Positions 36,070 through 47,290 are shown, numbered from the stretch's first letter. The stretch is DNA of 64,000 nucleotides from Plantimonas leprariae (GCF_008802405.1 NZ_VZDO01000012.1:1-64000), one strand, 5' to 3'. The notes: generated by a model not told the origin, from the sequence alone. Translations and numbers: made by a program.

Positions 36070-37920
36070 ATGTCCGGAATGACCGACGCTGTCGGCCGCG
36101 CCGCCCTGCGCGCTGCCTCCTACGCCGCCATCTGTGTCCTGACCGTCTGCGCCGGAACGAGCCTCGCCTCCGCCGAAACCCGGACTCTCAAGATCTACCA
36201 TCTCCACACGCACGAGAAGGAAGAGATCGCCTACAAGCGCGACGGCCGCTTCCTTCCGGACGGGCTGAAGAAGATCAACTGGATCCTCCGCGACTGGCGC
36301 AAGGAGAAGCCGGTGAACATGGACCCGCGCCTGCTCGACCTGATCTGGGAAGCCTACCGTCAGTCCGGCTCGCGCGCCTACATCAACGTCGTCTGCGGCT
36401 ACCGCTCGCCGGAAACCAACGGCATGCTGCGCTCGCGCACCTCCGGCGTCGCCAAGGAAAGCCAGCACATGCTCGGCAAGGCGATGGACTTCTACCTGCC
36501 CGACGTTTCGCTCGCCAAGCTGCGCGCCATCGGCCTGAAGATGCAGATCGGCGGCGTCGGCTACTATCCGCGCTCCGGCTCGCCCTTCGTGCATTTCGAC
36601 GTCGGCAACGTCCGGCACTGGCCGAAGATGAGCCGCAAGGAGCTGCTGGCGGTCTTCCCGAACGGCAACACGCTGCACGTGCCGTCGGACGGCAAGCCGC
36701 TGCCGGGCTACGAGCAGGCGCTCGCATCCTACAAGTCGCGCAAGGGCGCCTCGTCGATCCAGGTGGCGAACGCCTCCGACGCGAAGTCCTCCGGCAGCAG
36801 CGCCGGCGGCGGCCGCACCCTGCTGGCCATGCTGTTCGGCGGCGGCGGCGCGGACGAGGAAGAGGATACGGCGGAAGCCTCCGGCGCGGCGAGCGCGCCG
36901 GCGCAGGCTGCCCGCGATGCGAAGCCGGCTGCGGTCGCGAAGCCGGCGAAGCCCGCCGTCGAGGAGCCAGTGGCCGTGGCGGCGCTCGCGCCGAAGGCGA
37001 AGGCCGCCCTGCTTCCGAGCGGCGTGCCGATGCCGATCCAGGACACGTTCGACGCCAGCGCGCCGAAGACGATGGTGCCGCCCGCCGAGGTCGCCGAGAC
37101 GAAGAGCGTCGAGGTCGCCGCGCTGGAGCCGAGCCGCATCCCGTTGCCGAGCGCCGCGCCGGTGCGCGAGACCGCGCTCGTCGCCGAGGCGATGAAGGTG
37201 CCGGTGCCGACCGTGCCGGCGAATGCGCCGCAGACCGGCGACAGCGCGCTGCTCGCCGCCCTGTCCGCCAGCCCGGCGGCCGAGGAGACCGCGGCCGGCG
37301 AGGCCGCCCAGCTCGCCTATTCCGTCCCGACGCCGCGTAGCCGGCCGCCTTTCGCGGCCATCCTGAAGCAGGAAACGCCGTCGGCCGGGACGATCGACGA
37401 GGTCCGGGCGATCGTCGAAACCGCCAACGCCGAAATGCCGCCGGCGACGCCCGCCCCGTCCACGGACGGCGCTTCGGTCGCCGCCCTCGCCGTTCCGGCC
37501 GCGGTGCCGCTGCATGCGCCGGCGGCCCATCCGCAGCGCCCCGAGGCCGGCCGCGTGCTGCTCGCCTCCCTCGAACAGTCGAAGTCGGCGAAGCTCGCGA
37601 GCGCTCCGGCGGCGAAGCTGGCGATCCCGGCGGGCAAGACGGGCCGCCTGCAGAATCGCGGCGCGATCGTGAATACCGCCGTGCCCGCCAAGCCGATCTC
37701 GCAGGCCGCGATCAGCTCGCGAATCCGCCTCGCGGACCTCGTCGGCGATCCCAACCACCGGCCGGAAGTGTCCGCGACGAACCATCCGGACGGTGGCCGT
37801 TTGGTGCGGAACGTCCCGAACGCGGTGCTCTCGGACGGCTTCTCGACGGAACCCGCCGCGCCGTCGAACGGCTTCGCCGGCTCCGCCGTGCACTTTACCC
37901 CGGTGGTGAAGGTCGACTGA
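36070..37920 (+). CDS. DUF882 (peptidase M15-like) secreted protein with long Ala/Pro tail
   Basis: 616 residues. A signal peptide (about 1-36, ending SLASA) precedes the DUF882 domain (about 37-190): HLHTHEKEEIAY, VVCGYRSPETN, then SQHMLGKAMDFY (His133, Asp140) and FVHFDVGNVRHW (His175), the zinc ligands of M15-type peptidoglycan peptidases. The remaining roughly 420 residues are low-complexity, Ala/Pro/Glu-rich and probably disordered. The start is ATG at 36070; TTG at 36034 is less likely. Predicted periplasmic cell-wall enzyme. Ends at a strong hairpin. Confidence 0.88.
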   Translation: MSGMTDAVGRAALRAASYAAICVLTVCAGTSLASAETRTLKIYHLHTHEKEEIAYKRDGRFLPDGLKKINWILRDWRKEKPVNMDPRLLDLIWEAYRQSGSRAYINVVCGYRSPETNGMLRSRTSGVAKESQHMLGKAMDFYLPDVSLAKLRAIGLKMQIGGVGYYPRSGSPFVHFDVGNVRHWPKMSRKELLAVFPNGNTLHVPSDGKPLPGYEQALASYKSRKGASSIQVANASDAKSSGSSAGGGRTLLAMLFGGGGADEEEDTAEASGAASAPAQAARDAKPAAVAKPAKPAVEEPVAVAALAPKAKAALLPSGVPMPIQDTFDASAPKTMVPPAEVAETKSVEVAALEPSRIPLPSAAPVRETALVAEAMKVPVPTVPANAPQTGDSALLAALSASPAAEETAAGEAAQLAYSVPTPRSRPPFAAILKQETPSAGTIDEVRAIVETANAEMPPATPAPSTDGASVAALAVPAAVPLHAPAAHPQRPEAGRVLLASLEQSKSAKLASAPAAKLAIPAGKTGRLQNRGAIVNTAVPAKPISQAAISSRIRLADLVGDPNHRPEVSATNHPDGGRLVRNVPNAVLSDGFSTEPAAPSNGFAGSAVHFTPVVKVD

Positions 37921-37983
37921 GGTCAACGCGCCGTCCGACCGGGAAGCACCCTTCTCGCAGATATCGAAGTCCGTTTTCGCCCG

Positions 37984-38007
37984 ACCTCCCGCTTTCGAGC
38001 GGGAGGT
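37984..38007 (+). terminator. Hairpin terminator after the DUF882 gene
   Basis: Perfect 10-bp stem ACCTCCCGCT/AGCGGGAGGT closed by a TTCG tetraloop and followed by TCGTTG. The T tract is short but the stem is very stable. Confidence 0.7.
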
Positions 38008-38182
38008 TCGTTGCATCGGCGATGCGGCTTAGCGGTCCATCGCCACGGCAATCGCTCTATACTCGCTGCAATAGCGCGATCAATCCGCCACTGAGCTTTC
38101 CGCCCGATCTCGATCGAATGTATTCGTGAGCGGGGAACTGCGAGTAGCTCTCGCGTTTATTCTCGCGGACGCGGTCGCGATC

Positions 38183-38211
38183 TTGACATACAGCAACGGG
38201 TTATAAATATA
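38183..38211 (+). promoter_or_regulatory. Putative mucR promoter in AT-rich DNA
   Basis: TTGACA at 38183-38188, 17-base spacer, AATATA at 38206-38211, within the AT-rich run TTATAAATATAGAG. It lies about 135 bp upstream of mucR in a 424-bp gene-free stretch (37921-38344). MucR proteins bind AT-rich sites with TnA steps and repress their own genes, so the AT-rich run may also be the operator (inference). Confidence 0.5.
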
Positions 38212-38344
38212 GAGCTATCGGCAGTGAAATGCCGAATGCGGAATCAAGCGAATCGACAGACGACATCTTTTCCCGGAGCGGGAAGGCGCGTGATTCGCTT
38301 CGTCCGATGGTCTGCAAAGAAAACCAACGAGAACGAGCACCCGG

Positions 38345-38785
38345 ATGGACCAGGTCGAGAGAACGGACAGCAGCGAAATGCTGATGGAACTGACGGCGGA
38401 AGTCGTCGCCGCCTATGTCAGCAACAATTCGCTGGCGGTTTCCGAAATTCCGGCGCTGATCTCGGACGTCTACGGCGCGCTCGGCCGCACCCATTCCAGC
38501 CCGCAGCAGGTGCCGGCGGCCGAGAAGCCGAAGCCGGCCATCGCGGTGAAGAAGTCCGTCACCGACGACTACATCGTCTGCCTCGAGGACGGAAAGAAGT
38601 TCAAATCCCTGAAGCGTCACCTGATGACGCACTACAACCTGTCGCCGGAGGAGTACCGCGAGAAGTGGGAACTGCCGGCCGACTACCCGATGGTTGCCCC
38701 GAACTATGCGGCCGCGCGTTCGCGCCTCGCCAAGCAGATGGGCCTCGGCCACAAGCGCCGGCGCGGCGGCCGCGCCGCCGCCTGA
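38345..38785 (+). CDS. mucR: MucR/Ros family zinc-finger transcriptional regulator
   Basis: 146 residues. The N-terminal oligomerisation segment (about 10-50) is followed by the prokaryotic zinc finger [17 protein letters not shown] with Cys79, Asp82, His92 and His96. Asp in place of the second Cys is normal in this family. The [30 protein letters not shown] block and a basic tail (HKRRRGGR) complete the DNA-binding domain. MucR/Ros act as global heterochromatin-like repressors of exopolysaccharide, motility and cell-cycle genes. The long AT-rich upstream region fits autoregulation. Confidence 0.96.
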   Translation: MDQVERTDSSEMLMELTAEVVAAYVSNNSLAVSEIPALISDVYGALGRTHSSPQQVPAAEKPKPAIAVKKSVTDDYIVCLEDGKKFKSLKRHLMTHYNLSPEEYREKWELPADYPMVAPNYAAARSRLAKQMGLGHKRRRGGRAAA

Positions 38786-39114
38786 CCCCCGATACCTGCG
38801 AGTGGTTTCCGGCCCGGCACCGCAATGGTGGTCCGGGCCGTTTCATTGAGCGGCAAAGAACTAACTTGCGGCGGCAATTTCCGCAGAAGCATCGGCAAGT
38901 TTGCCGCGAGCGCCTTTCTCATGGCGCTACCCACGAACCCTCAGCTCTCCCGCCTGTTGCCGGTTCGGCTTAGATCGAAAACTGCGGAGATGGCCGGGCC
39001 ACCTCACTGCGTCCGTGAGAACTCGCCCGCTCGTACGAGATCGGAGCGGGCGACGGACGGCAGTCGCCAGCCTCCTCCGATCGGATCGCGCCGATCGTTC
39101 GGCGCGACGGCCGG
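38786..39114. other. Gene-free stretch between mucR and gapR
   Basis: It holds the mucR terminator hairpin at its start (38811-38846). The rest (about 270 bp) shows no gene or clear signal. The genes on either side converge. Confidence 0.5.
38811..38846 (+). terminator. mucR terminator hairpin
   Basis: Outer stem GGCCCGG/CCGGGCC (38811-38817 with 38833-38839) and inner CACC/GGTG, followed by GTTTCATT. Confidence 0.65.
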
Positions 39115-39360
39115 TCAGGCCATGCCGAGGGCCTGCATGTAGAGGTCGAGCACCGCGTCCTGCTCGGCGCGTTCGTTCTGGTCCTGCTTGCGAAGCGAGA
39201 TCACCTTGCGCAGGACCTTGGTATCGAACCCATTACCCTTCGCCTCGGCGTAGACGTCCTTGATGTCGTCGGCGATCGTCTTCTTCTCCTCCTCGAGCCG
39301 CTCGATTCGCTCGACGAAGGATTTCAGTTGATCGCCCGCAACGGCTTCAACCTCGGACAT
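39115..39360 (-). CDS. gapR: DUF2312 nucleoid-associated protein GapR
   Basis: 81 residues: [49 protein letters not shown], then [20 protein letters not shown]. This is the conserved DUF2312 protein GapR, which in Caulobacter forms a clamp around overtwisted DNA ahead of replication and transcription forks. The chosen ATG at 39360 has AAAGGG five bases upstream; GTG at 39366 is an alternative. Located near mucR and DUF1244, transcribed leftwards. Confidence 0.93.
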   Translation of the reverse strand: MSEVEAVAGDQLKSFVERIERLEEEKKTIADDIKDVYAEAKGNGFDTKVLRKVISLRKQDQNERAEQDAVLDLYMQALGMA

Positions 39361-39441
39361 CGGCACCCTTTCCGATCATGACTTCCAATTCCTGCTCGGC
39401 GCGCGCCCGGACACGGGCTGCGCCACGGCCTGCATAGCGGC

Positions 39442-39747
39442 TCAAGACTTGTGCGAAGTTGACGCGAAGGCCGCGGACGCCTCCGCCGAGGCCTCGCGCT
39501 GATGGAGCTGCCGCCATTCGTCGTACGGCATGCCGTAGACGATTTCGCGCGCGGCGTCCTTGCTCATGGCGTCGCCTCGCGCTTCGGCCGCCTCGCGGTA
39601 CCAGTTCGCCAGGCAGTTCCGGCAGAAGCCGGCGAGGTTCATCAGGTCGATGTTCTGGACGTCGGCGCGCTCGCGCAGGTGATCGCGCAGCCGGCGGAAG
39701 GCGGCTGCCTCCAGTTCGACCCTGTCCCGTTCGCTGCTTATCGTCAT
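39442..39747 (-). CDS. DUF1244 small protein
   Basis: 101 residues with the DUF1244 core: AAFRRLRDHLRERADVQNIDLMNLAGFCRNCLANWYREAA followed by GMPYDEWRQLHQ. The FCRNCL pair of Cys and the MPYxEWK-like ending are diagnostic. Function unknown. Small cytoplasmic helical protein. The start at MTISSERD is preferred over in-frame codons further upstream. It is 81 bp upstream of gapR on the same strand and may share a transcript. Confidence 0.88.
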   Translation of the reverse strand: MTISSERDRVELEAAAFRRLRDHLRERADVQNIDLMNLAGFCRNCLANWYREAAEARGDAMSKDAAREIVYGMPYDEWRQLHQREASAEASAAFASTSHKS

Positions 39748-39877
39748 CGGCGCGTTCCGACCGTCGTTTCCTGCCCTGCATATCGACCGTGCGGCCCGGC
39801 GACGCAAGCTTCGATGCCGCGCGGCGCACTGATCGCTAAGCTTCCGTTAACCATCCGCGTTTACGGTTCGGCAAGAT

Positions 39878-41785
39878 TTGCGAACTTGCCTGGACAACTC
39901 CTTGCACGACCCGAGCGGGGCGCCGTCCGCGCCTTCCTGTCCGAAGCGGCGCAGATGCGGGGATCGCCCCCTGCTGGCCGCCCTCGCGGCGGGCGCCGCA
40001 TGGATCGCGCTCGCCTCGACTGCGACCGCCGAGGACAAGCCGCCGAGCACGGCGGCGGGCATCGGCGACCTACGCGCCGGGACGGATCCCGATCCGGCGA
40101 CCGAGTTGCGCTCCAACCTCCGAAAGCCGCTGACGGCCCCGCTCGCCAGCGACGGCGACCAGACGCCGGCAGCCCCCTTCAGCCGCAGTTCGAGCGATAG
40201 CGCACCGAGCGAGGACGCCGGCGATGACGCAGCGTCCGCCGATGACGAGGAACTGCCCGTCCGGCCGGTGCGCAAACCGCGCATCGACCTGTTCGAAGAG
40301 CCTCCCGGCGCGCACACAGAGCCGTCGAATACCGCGGTCCGGCCCGCCGGACCTGCCGAGGCCTGGCGCCCGGCGGCCGCGAGGACCGAAGCTTCCGAGC
40401 CGAAGCGGTCATCCAAGCAGGCGCGCCGCGATCGCCCTGATCGCTCGGGCACCTCGGCCTCGACGGCGGTAGGCTACCCGTCCCGCGCCGCGCGGGCCGG
40501 CAGCGCCGAGCCGGCCGATGGCGCGGGTTCGGACACGCTGGCGGGCGGGCGCCTGTCCCTGCCCTCCGCGCCGGTTCGCTCGTCCCGCACCGAGACGCTG
40601 GACGACCTGCGGCAGAACCGGCGCGTCGCGCCGTTCCGCGGCGCGTTGCCGGCGGCGGTGGACGACCCCTTCGCGCCGATCGGCATCCGGCTCGGCACCT
40701 TCATCCTCTTCGCCGCGCTGGACCAGAGCACCGGCTGGTCGAGCAATCTCGATCAGTCGCCGCGCAGCACGAACGGAGCGTTCAGCGACACGACTCTCTC
40801 GACCCGGCTCGCGTCCGACTGGTCGCGCCATGCGGCCGAACTCGACATGTTGGCGAACTATCGGCGCGACTTCGCCGGCGAGAACCGCTCGAACCCCGAC
40901 GTCACGCTCGACGGGCGGGTGCGCCTCGACATCGACCGCCTGACCACCTCGAACCTGCGCGGCGGCTTCGTCTACCGGAAGGAGGACGCGTCGGATCTCG
41001 ATCCGGTCGCCGATGCCGGCGGCGAGCGGCCGGACCTCCTCAACTATTCCGCCAGCGCCGATCTGCAGCACGAGTTCGGCGAAGCCTTCGCGCGCGGCAC
41101 GGTGGCGGCGGTGCGGGAGACGAAGGATCGGGACGGCGGCATCGGCGCCACGCTCGACGAGAATTTCAACACCTATACGGGCGCGCTGCGGGCCGGCTAT
41201 CGCATCTCGCCGGCCATCGCCCCCTTCGCGGAAGCCAGCCTCGGACGACGTGTGTTCGACGACGAGTTCGACGCGACCGGGACGACCCGCGATTCCACCA
41301 TCGCCGCGCTGCGCGGCGGCGTGTCCGTCGACTTCGGCGAGAAGCTCACCGGCGAAGTCGCGGCCGGCTATGCCTGGAACGTGCCGAAGGCGGACAGGCT
41401 GGGCACCGCCGCCTCGCCGACCGTCGACGCGAAGATCGCTTGGTCGCCGCAGCGCGGCACCGACGTGGAGCTGACGGCCGCCACCACCTTCGACCCGGAT
41501 ACGAGCGCGCCGACGACTTCGACGCTCTATCAGACCGGCCTCGGCCTCCGCCACCGCGCGACGGCGCGGCTCGACCTCGATACGGCGCTGACCTTCGGCT
41601 ACCGCGACAGCGAGCTTCGCACCGACCAGGAAAGGACCTGGGGCGCGAGCGCCGGCTTCACCTACTGGCTCAACCGCTCGCTCGCCCTCATCGGGCGAGC
41701 CTCGCACGACGACGTGAACCGCCTCCATTCGGACGGCGACTACAGCGTGGATGCCGTGAAGCTCGGCATCCGGCTGCAGAACTGA
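39878..41785 (+). CDS. Outer-membrane beta-barrel protein (BBP2-type), no ATG start
   Basis: Up to 635 residues. A signal-like segment (PLLAALAAGAAWIALASTATA, about 31-51) precedes about 220 residues of Pro/Ala/Asp-rich disordered sequence. A C-terminal barrel follows (about 265-635) with alternating strands such as GTFILFAALDQSTGWSSNLDQS and GASAGFTYWLNRSLALIGRASHDDVNR, ending in an aromatic/hydrophobic strand (VDAVKLGIRLQN). This is the BBP2 family pattern of alphaproteobacteria. The only in-frame starts before the signal segment are TTG (39878, 39902), and no good Shine-Dalgarno is visible, so the exact start is open. Function unknown. Confidence 0.8.
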   Translation: MRTCLDNSLHDPSGAPSAPSCPKRRRCGDRPLLAALAAGAAWIALASTATAEDKPPSTAAGIGDLRAGTDPDPATELRSNLRKPLTAPLASDGDQTPAAPFSRSSSDSAPSEDAGDDAASADDEELPVRPVRKPRIDLFEEPPGAHTEPSNTAVRPAGPAEAWRPAAARTEASEPKRSSKQARRDRPDRSGTSASTAVGYPSRAARAGSAEPADGAGSDTLAGGRLSLPSAPVRSSRTETLDDLRQNRRVAPFRGALPAAVDDPFAPIGIRLGTFILFAALDQSTGWSSNLDQSPRSTNGAFSDTTLSTRLASDWSRHAAELDMLANYRRDFAGENRSNPDVTLDGRVRLDIDRLTTSNLRGGFVYRKEDASDLDPVADAGGERPDLLNYSASADLQHEFGEAFARGTVAAVRETKDRDGGIGATLDENFNTYTGALRAGYRISPAIAPFAEASLGRRVFDDEFDATGTTRDSTIAALRGGVSVDFGEKLTGEVAAGYAWNVPKADRLGTAASPTVDAKIAWSPQRGTDVELTAATTFDPDTSAPTTSTLYQTGLGLRHRATARLDLDTALTFGYRDSELRTDQERTWGASAGFTYWLNRSLALIGRASHDDVNRLHSDGDYSVDAVKLGIRLQN

Positions 41786-41789
41786 GACG

Positions 41790-42671
41790 TCAGTTGCCGG
41801 CGGCGGAGACCATCGCCGCGATGTCGCCCTTGACCTTGCCGCGCACGTCCTCGCGCGCCAGGGCGAAGGCGACGTTGGCGCGCACGAAACCTTCCTTGTT
41901 GCCGCAGTCGAAGGTGCGGCCCTTGAAGACGTAGCCGTAGAAATCTTGCGCGTTCGCCAGTTTCAGCATGCCGTCGGTAAGCTGGATCTCGTTGCCGGCG
42001 CCTTTCTCCTGCGTCGCCAGGATCTCGAAGATTTCCGGCTGCAGGATGTAGCGGCCCGAGATGGAGAGGTTGGACGGCGCCTGCCCGACCGGCGGCTTCT
42101 CGACCATGCCGTCGATGCGGAAGCCGTTGCCGACATCCGCCGCGCGCCCGACGATGCCGTACTTGTTCACCTCGGCCGGATCGCACTCCTCGACGGAGAG
42201 GATGTTGCCGCCGGACGTCGCGTAGAGCTCCATCATCGAGGCAAGGCAGCCCTTGTCGGACTGCATGATCATGTCCGGCAGAAGCAGGGCGAAGGGCTCG
42301 TCGCCGACGAGCTCGCGCGCGCACCAGACCGCGTGGCCGAGGCCGAGCGGCTCCTGCTGGCGGGTGAAGCTCGTCGTGCCGGCCTTCGGCTGGATCGCGT
42401 CGAGAAGGGCGAGCTCGGCCTTCTTGCCCCGCCGGTTGAGCGTGTCGTTCAGCTCGAACTGGATGTCGAAATAGTCCTCAATGACCGCCTTGTTGCGCCC
42501 GGTGACGAAGATCAGGTGCTCGATCCCGGCTTCGATCGCCTCGTCCACGACGTATTGCAGCACGGGCTTGTCGACGACAGTCAGCATCTCCTTCGGCACG
42601 GCCTTCGTGGCGGGAAGGAAGCGGGTGCCGAGACCGGCCACGGGGAATACGGCCTTGCGGACCTTCTTCAT
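41790..42671 (-). CDS. galU: UTP-glucose-1-phosphate uridylyltransferase GalU
   Basis: 293 residues. The N-terminal nucleotidyltransferase motif [24 protein letters not shown] (about 7-30) is followed by [32 protein letters not shown] and the C-terminal [11 protein letters not shown] and FDCGNKEGF. It makes UDP-glucose for exopolysaccharide, lipopolysaccharide and cyclic glucan synthesis. ATG with AGGAGAA upstream. Convergent with the BBP2-type barrel gene, only 4 bp apart. Confidence 0.97.
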   Translation of the reverse strand: MKKVRKAVFPVAGLGTRFLPATKAVPKEMLTVVDKPVLQYVVDEAIEAGIEHLIFVTGRNKAVIEDYFDIQFELNDTLNRRGKKAELALLDAIQPKAGTTSFTRQQEPLGLGHAVWCARELVGDEPFALLLPDMIMQSDKGCLASMMELYATSGGNILSVEECDPAEVNKYGIVGRAADVGNGFRIDGMVEKPPVGQAPSNLSISGRYILQPEIFEILATQEKGAGNEIQLTDGMLKLANAQDFYGYVFKGRTFDCGNKEGFVRANVAFALAREDVRGKVKGDIAAMVSAAGN

Positions 42672-42951
42672 GCGGTTCTCCTGTTCATCCGAGAATCGAT
42701 GCGAATGCGCGGTTCCTAGCCCGCGCTTGCGTCGAGGGCCAGCGGAAGCGCGACATACGGATAATTCAGGCCGAGGTGAACCTCCCGCGACGGACGGCTC
42801 GAAATTGACGGAAACGTGAGGAGCCGTGGTAAAGCTCGCCTTAACGAGCCGCCTCTATCTTGAGGGACAAGACGCGGTGTCCGCCCGCATCCGAAGCGGA
42901 ACGGCCGGAGGGCCGAAAGACTTCTCGGCTTCGAGACGCCAGGGTTCGAAC

Positions 42952-44181
42952 ATGATGACGTTCAGGCTTTCCCGCTCCCTTCTTCTCCTTTCCACCTTGG
43001 CCGCGACCGTGCTGGCCGGCGCCGGCCAGTCCGCCTCCGCCGCGGATGCCGGCTTCAAGCGCTGGATCGCGAATTTCGAGGATACGGCGGCGGATGCCGG
43101 CATCGGCCGCTCGACCTATCGTGCTGCCTTCGCCGGCATCGACGAGCCGGACCCGGACGTGATCCAGAAGGCGCAGTTCCAGCCGGAATTCCAGGACACC
43201 ATCTGGGACTACCTCGACAACCGCGTCAACGAGGTCTCGGCCGACGAGGGCGCCGCACGGCGCCAGCAGTTGAAGCCCTGGCTCGATCGGATCGAGAAGC
43301 GCTTCGGCGTCGACCGCGACATCCTCCTGGCGATCTGGTCGATGGAATCGGACTACGGCCGCGTGCTGCAGCGCACCGACGTGGTGCGCTCCGTGCCGCG
43401 CTCGCTGGCGACGCTTGCCTACATGGATCCGAAGCGCGGCAAGTACGCGAGAGCGCAGCTCATCGCCGCGCTGAAGATGCTGCAGGAAGGCGACGTGTCG
43501 GTGAAGGGGCTGACCGGCTCCTGGGCCGGCGCGATGGGTCACACGCAGTTCATTCCGACGAGCTATCGGCTCTACCAGGCCGACATGGACGGCAACGGCC
43601 ATGCCGACATCTGGACCTCGGTGCCGGACGCGCTCGCGACATCCGCGAACCTCCTCCGCAAGAACGGCTGGCAGACCGGCAAAACCTGGGGCTACGAGGT
43701 GGTGCTGCCGTCCGCCGATGCCGCGAGCCTCCGGGGCAAGAGCATGAGCCTCTCGGTTTGGGCGAAGCGCGGCTTCGCGCGCGCCACCGGTGGACGCTTC
43801 GCCGCGCCGAACGACCGCGCGACGCTGGTGCTGCCCGCCGGCACGAACGGCCCGGCCTTCCTGATGACGAAGAACTTCTACGTCATCAAGGCCTACAACA
43901 ACGCCGACAAGTATGCGCTCGCCGTCGGCCATCTCGCCGACATGATCGCCGGCGGCGCGCCCTTCGTGCAGGACTGGCCGCGCGGCTACAAGCCGCTGAC
44001 CATGGCGGAGCGCTACGAGGTGCAGAAGCACCTGACCTCGCAAGGCCTTTACGACGGCAAGATCGACGGCAAGATTGGTTCGACCTCGAAAAGCGCCATA
44101 ATGGCCTATCAGCGTAGCGTCGGCGTCGACGCGGACGGCAACGCGTCGAAGGCGCTGCTCGACATCATGCGCAGGAGATGA
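42952..44181 (+). CDS. Lytic murein transglycosylase (MltB family) with peptidoglycan-binding domain
   Basis: 409 residues. The signal peptide MMTFRLSRSLLLLSTLAATVLAGAG... (to about residue 30) is followed by the MltB-type catalytic domain (about 32-330): AIWSMESDYGRV carries the catalytic Glu, and GSWAGAMGHTQFIPTSY is diagnostic. A C-terminal peptidoglycan-binding domain (about 345-405) reads VQKHLTSQGLYDGKIDGKIGSTSKSAIMAYQ. It cleaves the MurNAc-GlcNAc bond with formation of 1,6-anhydro ends in the periplasm. The DUF459 gene starts 3 bp later, so the two form a cell-envelope operon. Confidence 0.94.
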   Translation: MMTFRLSRSLLLLSTLAATVLAGAGQSASAADAGFKRWIANFEDTAADAGIGRSTYRAAFAGIDEPDPDVIQKAQFQPEFQDTIWDYLDNRVNEVSADEGAARRQQLKPWLDRIEKRFGVDRDILLAIWSMESDYGRVLQRTDVVRSVPRSLATLAYMDPKRGKYARAQLIAALKMLQEGDVSVKGLTGSWAGAMGHTQFIPTSYRLYQADMDGNGHADIWTSVPDALATSANLLRKNGWQTGKTWGYEVVLPSADAASLRGKSMSLSVWAKRGFARATGGRFAAPNDRATLVLPAGTNGPAFLMTKNFYVIKAYNNADKYALAVGHLADMIAGGAPFVQDWPRGYKPLTMAERYEVQKHLTSQGLYDGKIDGKIGSTSKSAIMAYQRSVGVDADGNASKALLDIMRRR

Positions 44182-44184
44182 CGG

Positions 44185-45657
44185 ATGACGGTTGAAAGGC
44201 GGGCTGCCGCGGTTCGGATCATTCCGCGCATCGTCCTCCTTTCGGCCCTCGCTCCGGCATTCCTCGCGGTCGACCTCGCGAACCCGCTTTCCGACAACTC
44301 GGCCTCGGCGCAGGAATTCGGCGGCGGTCTGTTCGGCCGGCTGTTCGGCAGCCGTCCGCGCCGCTCGATGGACGACGGCCCGAGCGGCACCTATCCGCCG
44401 CCGCGCTATTACCTCGACCCGCCCGTGCAGCGCCGCCAGCAGCGCCAGACGCCGCCGCGACCCCGCGCCTCGGCCAAGAAGAACGGCCCGGCGGCAGCCG
44501 GCGGAGCCGCCGCCGCGGCCGGCACCGTCGCCTCGGCGCCTGCGCCGGTCGAGAAGGCGGCGGATGCGAAGGTCGTGCTGGTGGTCGGCGATTTCATGGC
44601 GCTGTCGCTGGCGAAGGGCCTCGGCGCGGCGACGGCGCAGAATGCCGGCATGCGCGTGGTGGACCGCACCGACGGCTCGTCCGGCCTCGTGCGCGACGAC
44701 CATTTCGATTGGCCGCAGCGCATCGCCGGCATCGTCGAGGAGGAGAAGCCGGCGGCCGTCATCGTGATGCTCGGCTCGAACGACCGGCAGGCGATCCGCA
44801 CCGACGGCACGTCGGAAGACCTTCGCTCGCAGGAATGGACCGAGGAGTACGTCCGGCGCATGGACGCTCTGGCGGCGGCGGTACGCGAGAAGAAGCTGCC
44901 GCTGGTCTGGGTCGGGCTGCCGGCCTTCAAGTCCTCCGACATGAACGACGACGTCGCGTTCTTCAACGAACTCTACCGGCAGGCGGCGACGAAGGTCGGC
45001 GGCGAGTTCGTCGATGTGTGGGACGGGTTCGTCGACGCCAACGGGGCCTTCGCGTCGAGCGGCCCGGACGTCGCCGGCCAGCCGGCGCGCCTGCGCAATT
45101 CCGACGGCATCACCATGACGCCGCAGGGGGCGCGCAAGCTCGCCTTCTTCGCCGAGAAGCCCTTGGAGAAGATCCTCGGCGGCAGCCTCGACGGGACCGC
45201 CGTTGCGGCGCGGCCCGAGACGCCGAAAGCCGTTCCGCAGAACCCCGCCAACGCGACCTCGGTGCCGGCGGTCGGCCTCGCCAGCCCGTCGCTCGACGGC
45301 GGCGAGGATTTGCTGGCCGGGCCGGCACAGGCCGTCGCGGGCACGCAGCCCTCACCGCGCGAGCGGCTGGTGAACGCGGGAACGCCGCTGACGGGTTCGA
45401 TCGGCCGCGCCGACAATTTCGCCTGGAACACGAAGGGCGGCTCGATCCAATCGCGGCCCGACGCGCCGGTCGTGTCGCGCGGTTCGGTGAACCTCGAAGC
45501 GGTCCGCTCCGGCACCGGCGGTTTCCAGCCGCCGAAGCCGACGCCTTCGCTCGACGAGGCGATCATCGAGGATTGGACCGCGCAGGAGAAGGCGGACGCG
45601 GCGAAGCGCGCCGCCTCGGAGCAACCGAACCCGGCGGGCTCGGCCGCGCCCCGCTGA
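44185..45657 (+). CDS. DUF459 (SGNH-like) envelope protein with lost catalytic residues
   Basis: 490 residues. A signal-like hydrophobic segment (about 15-43) and a Pro/Arg-rich linker precede the DUF459 SGNH-like domain (about 128-330). The SGNH blocks are readable but altered: block I is [10 protein letters not shown] with Phe137 where the nucleophile Ser (GDS) is expected, block III GSND (197-200) is intact, and block V is [15 protein letters not shown] with Thr310 where the catalytic His (DxxH) is expected. The C-terminal 150 residues are low complexity. It is coupled to the lytic transglycosylase gene. Probably a non-enzymatic or differently acting cell-wall protein (inference). Confidence 0.8.
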   Translation: MTVERRAAAVRIIPRIVLLSALAPAFLAVDLANPLSDNSASAQEFGGGLFGRLFGSRPRRSMDDGPSGTYPPPRYYLDPPVQRRQQRQTPPRPRASAKKNGPAAAGGAAAAAGTVASAPAPVEKAADAKVVLVVGDFMALSLAKGLGAATAQNAGMRVVDRTDGSSGLVRDDHFDWPQRIAGIVEEEKPAAVIVMLGSNDRQAIRTDGTSEDLRSQEWTEEYVRRMDALAAAVREKKLPLVWVGLPAFKSSDMNDDVAFFNELYRQAATKVGGEFVDVWDGFVDANGAFASSGPDVAGQPARLRNSDGITMTPQGARKLAFFAEKPLEKILGGSLDGTAVAARPETPKAVPQNPANATSVPAVGLASPSLDGGEDLLAGPAQAVAGTQPSPRERLVNAGTPLTGSIGRADNFAWNTKGGSIQSRPDAPVVSRGSVNLEAVRSGTGGFQPPKPTPSLDEAIIEDWTAQEKADAAKRAASEQPNPAGSAAPR

Positions 45658-45663
45658 CGAGCC

Positions 45664-47121
<1,458 letters not shown>

Positions 47122-47258
47122 GGCAGCTCCCCTTCCCTTCCGCCGCGACCAAACCCCCGGCCGCGACACATGCTCCGGCGCGCGGGCGCCGTCGCCGTTT
47201 GGAACGACTACAACATTTCCAAAGCCATTCGAACGCCCGAGGCTCGTTCGATCCGCGT

Positions 47259-47290
47259 CAAAAAGGCGGGCGCGTCTCCGCGTCCGCCTT
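47259..47290 (-). terminator. Intrinsic terminator between gst and gltD
   Basis: Read on the minus strand: 12-bp stem AAGGCGGACGCG/CGCGCCCGCCTT with one A-C mismatch and a GAGA loop, then TTTG (five T in all counting the stem end). It lies about 70 bases after the gst stop and 138 bases before gltD. Confidence 0.78.
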
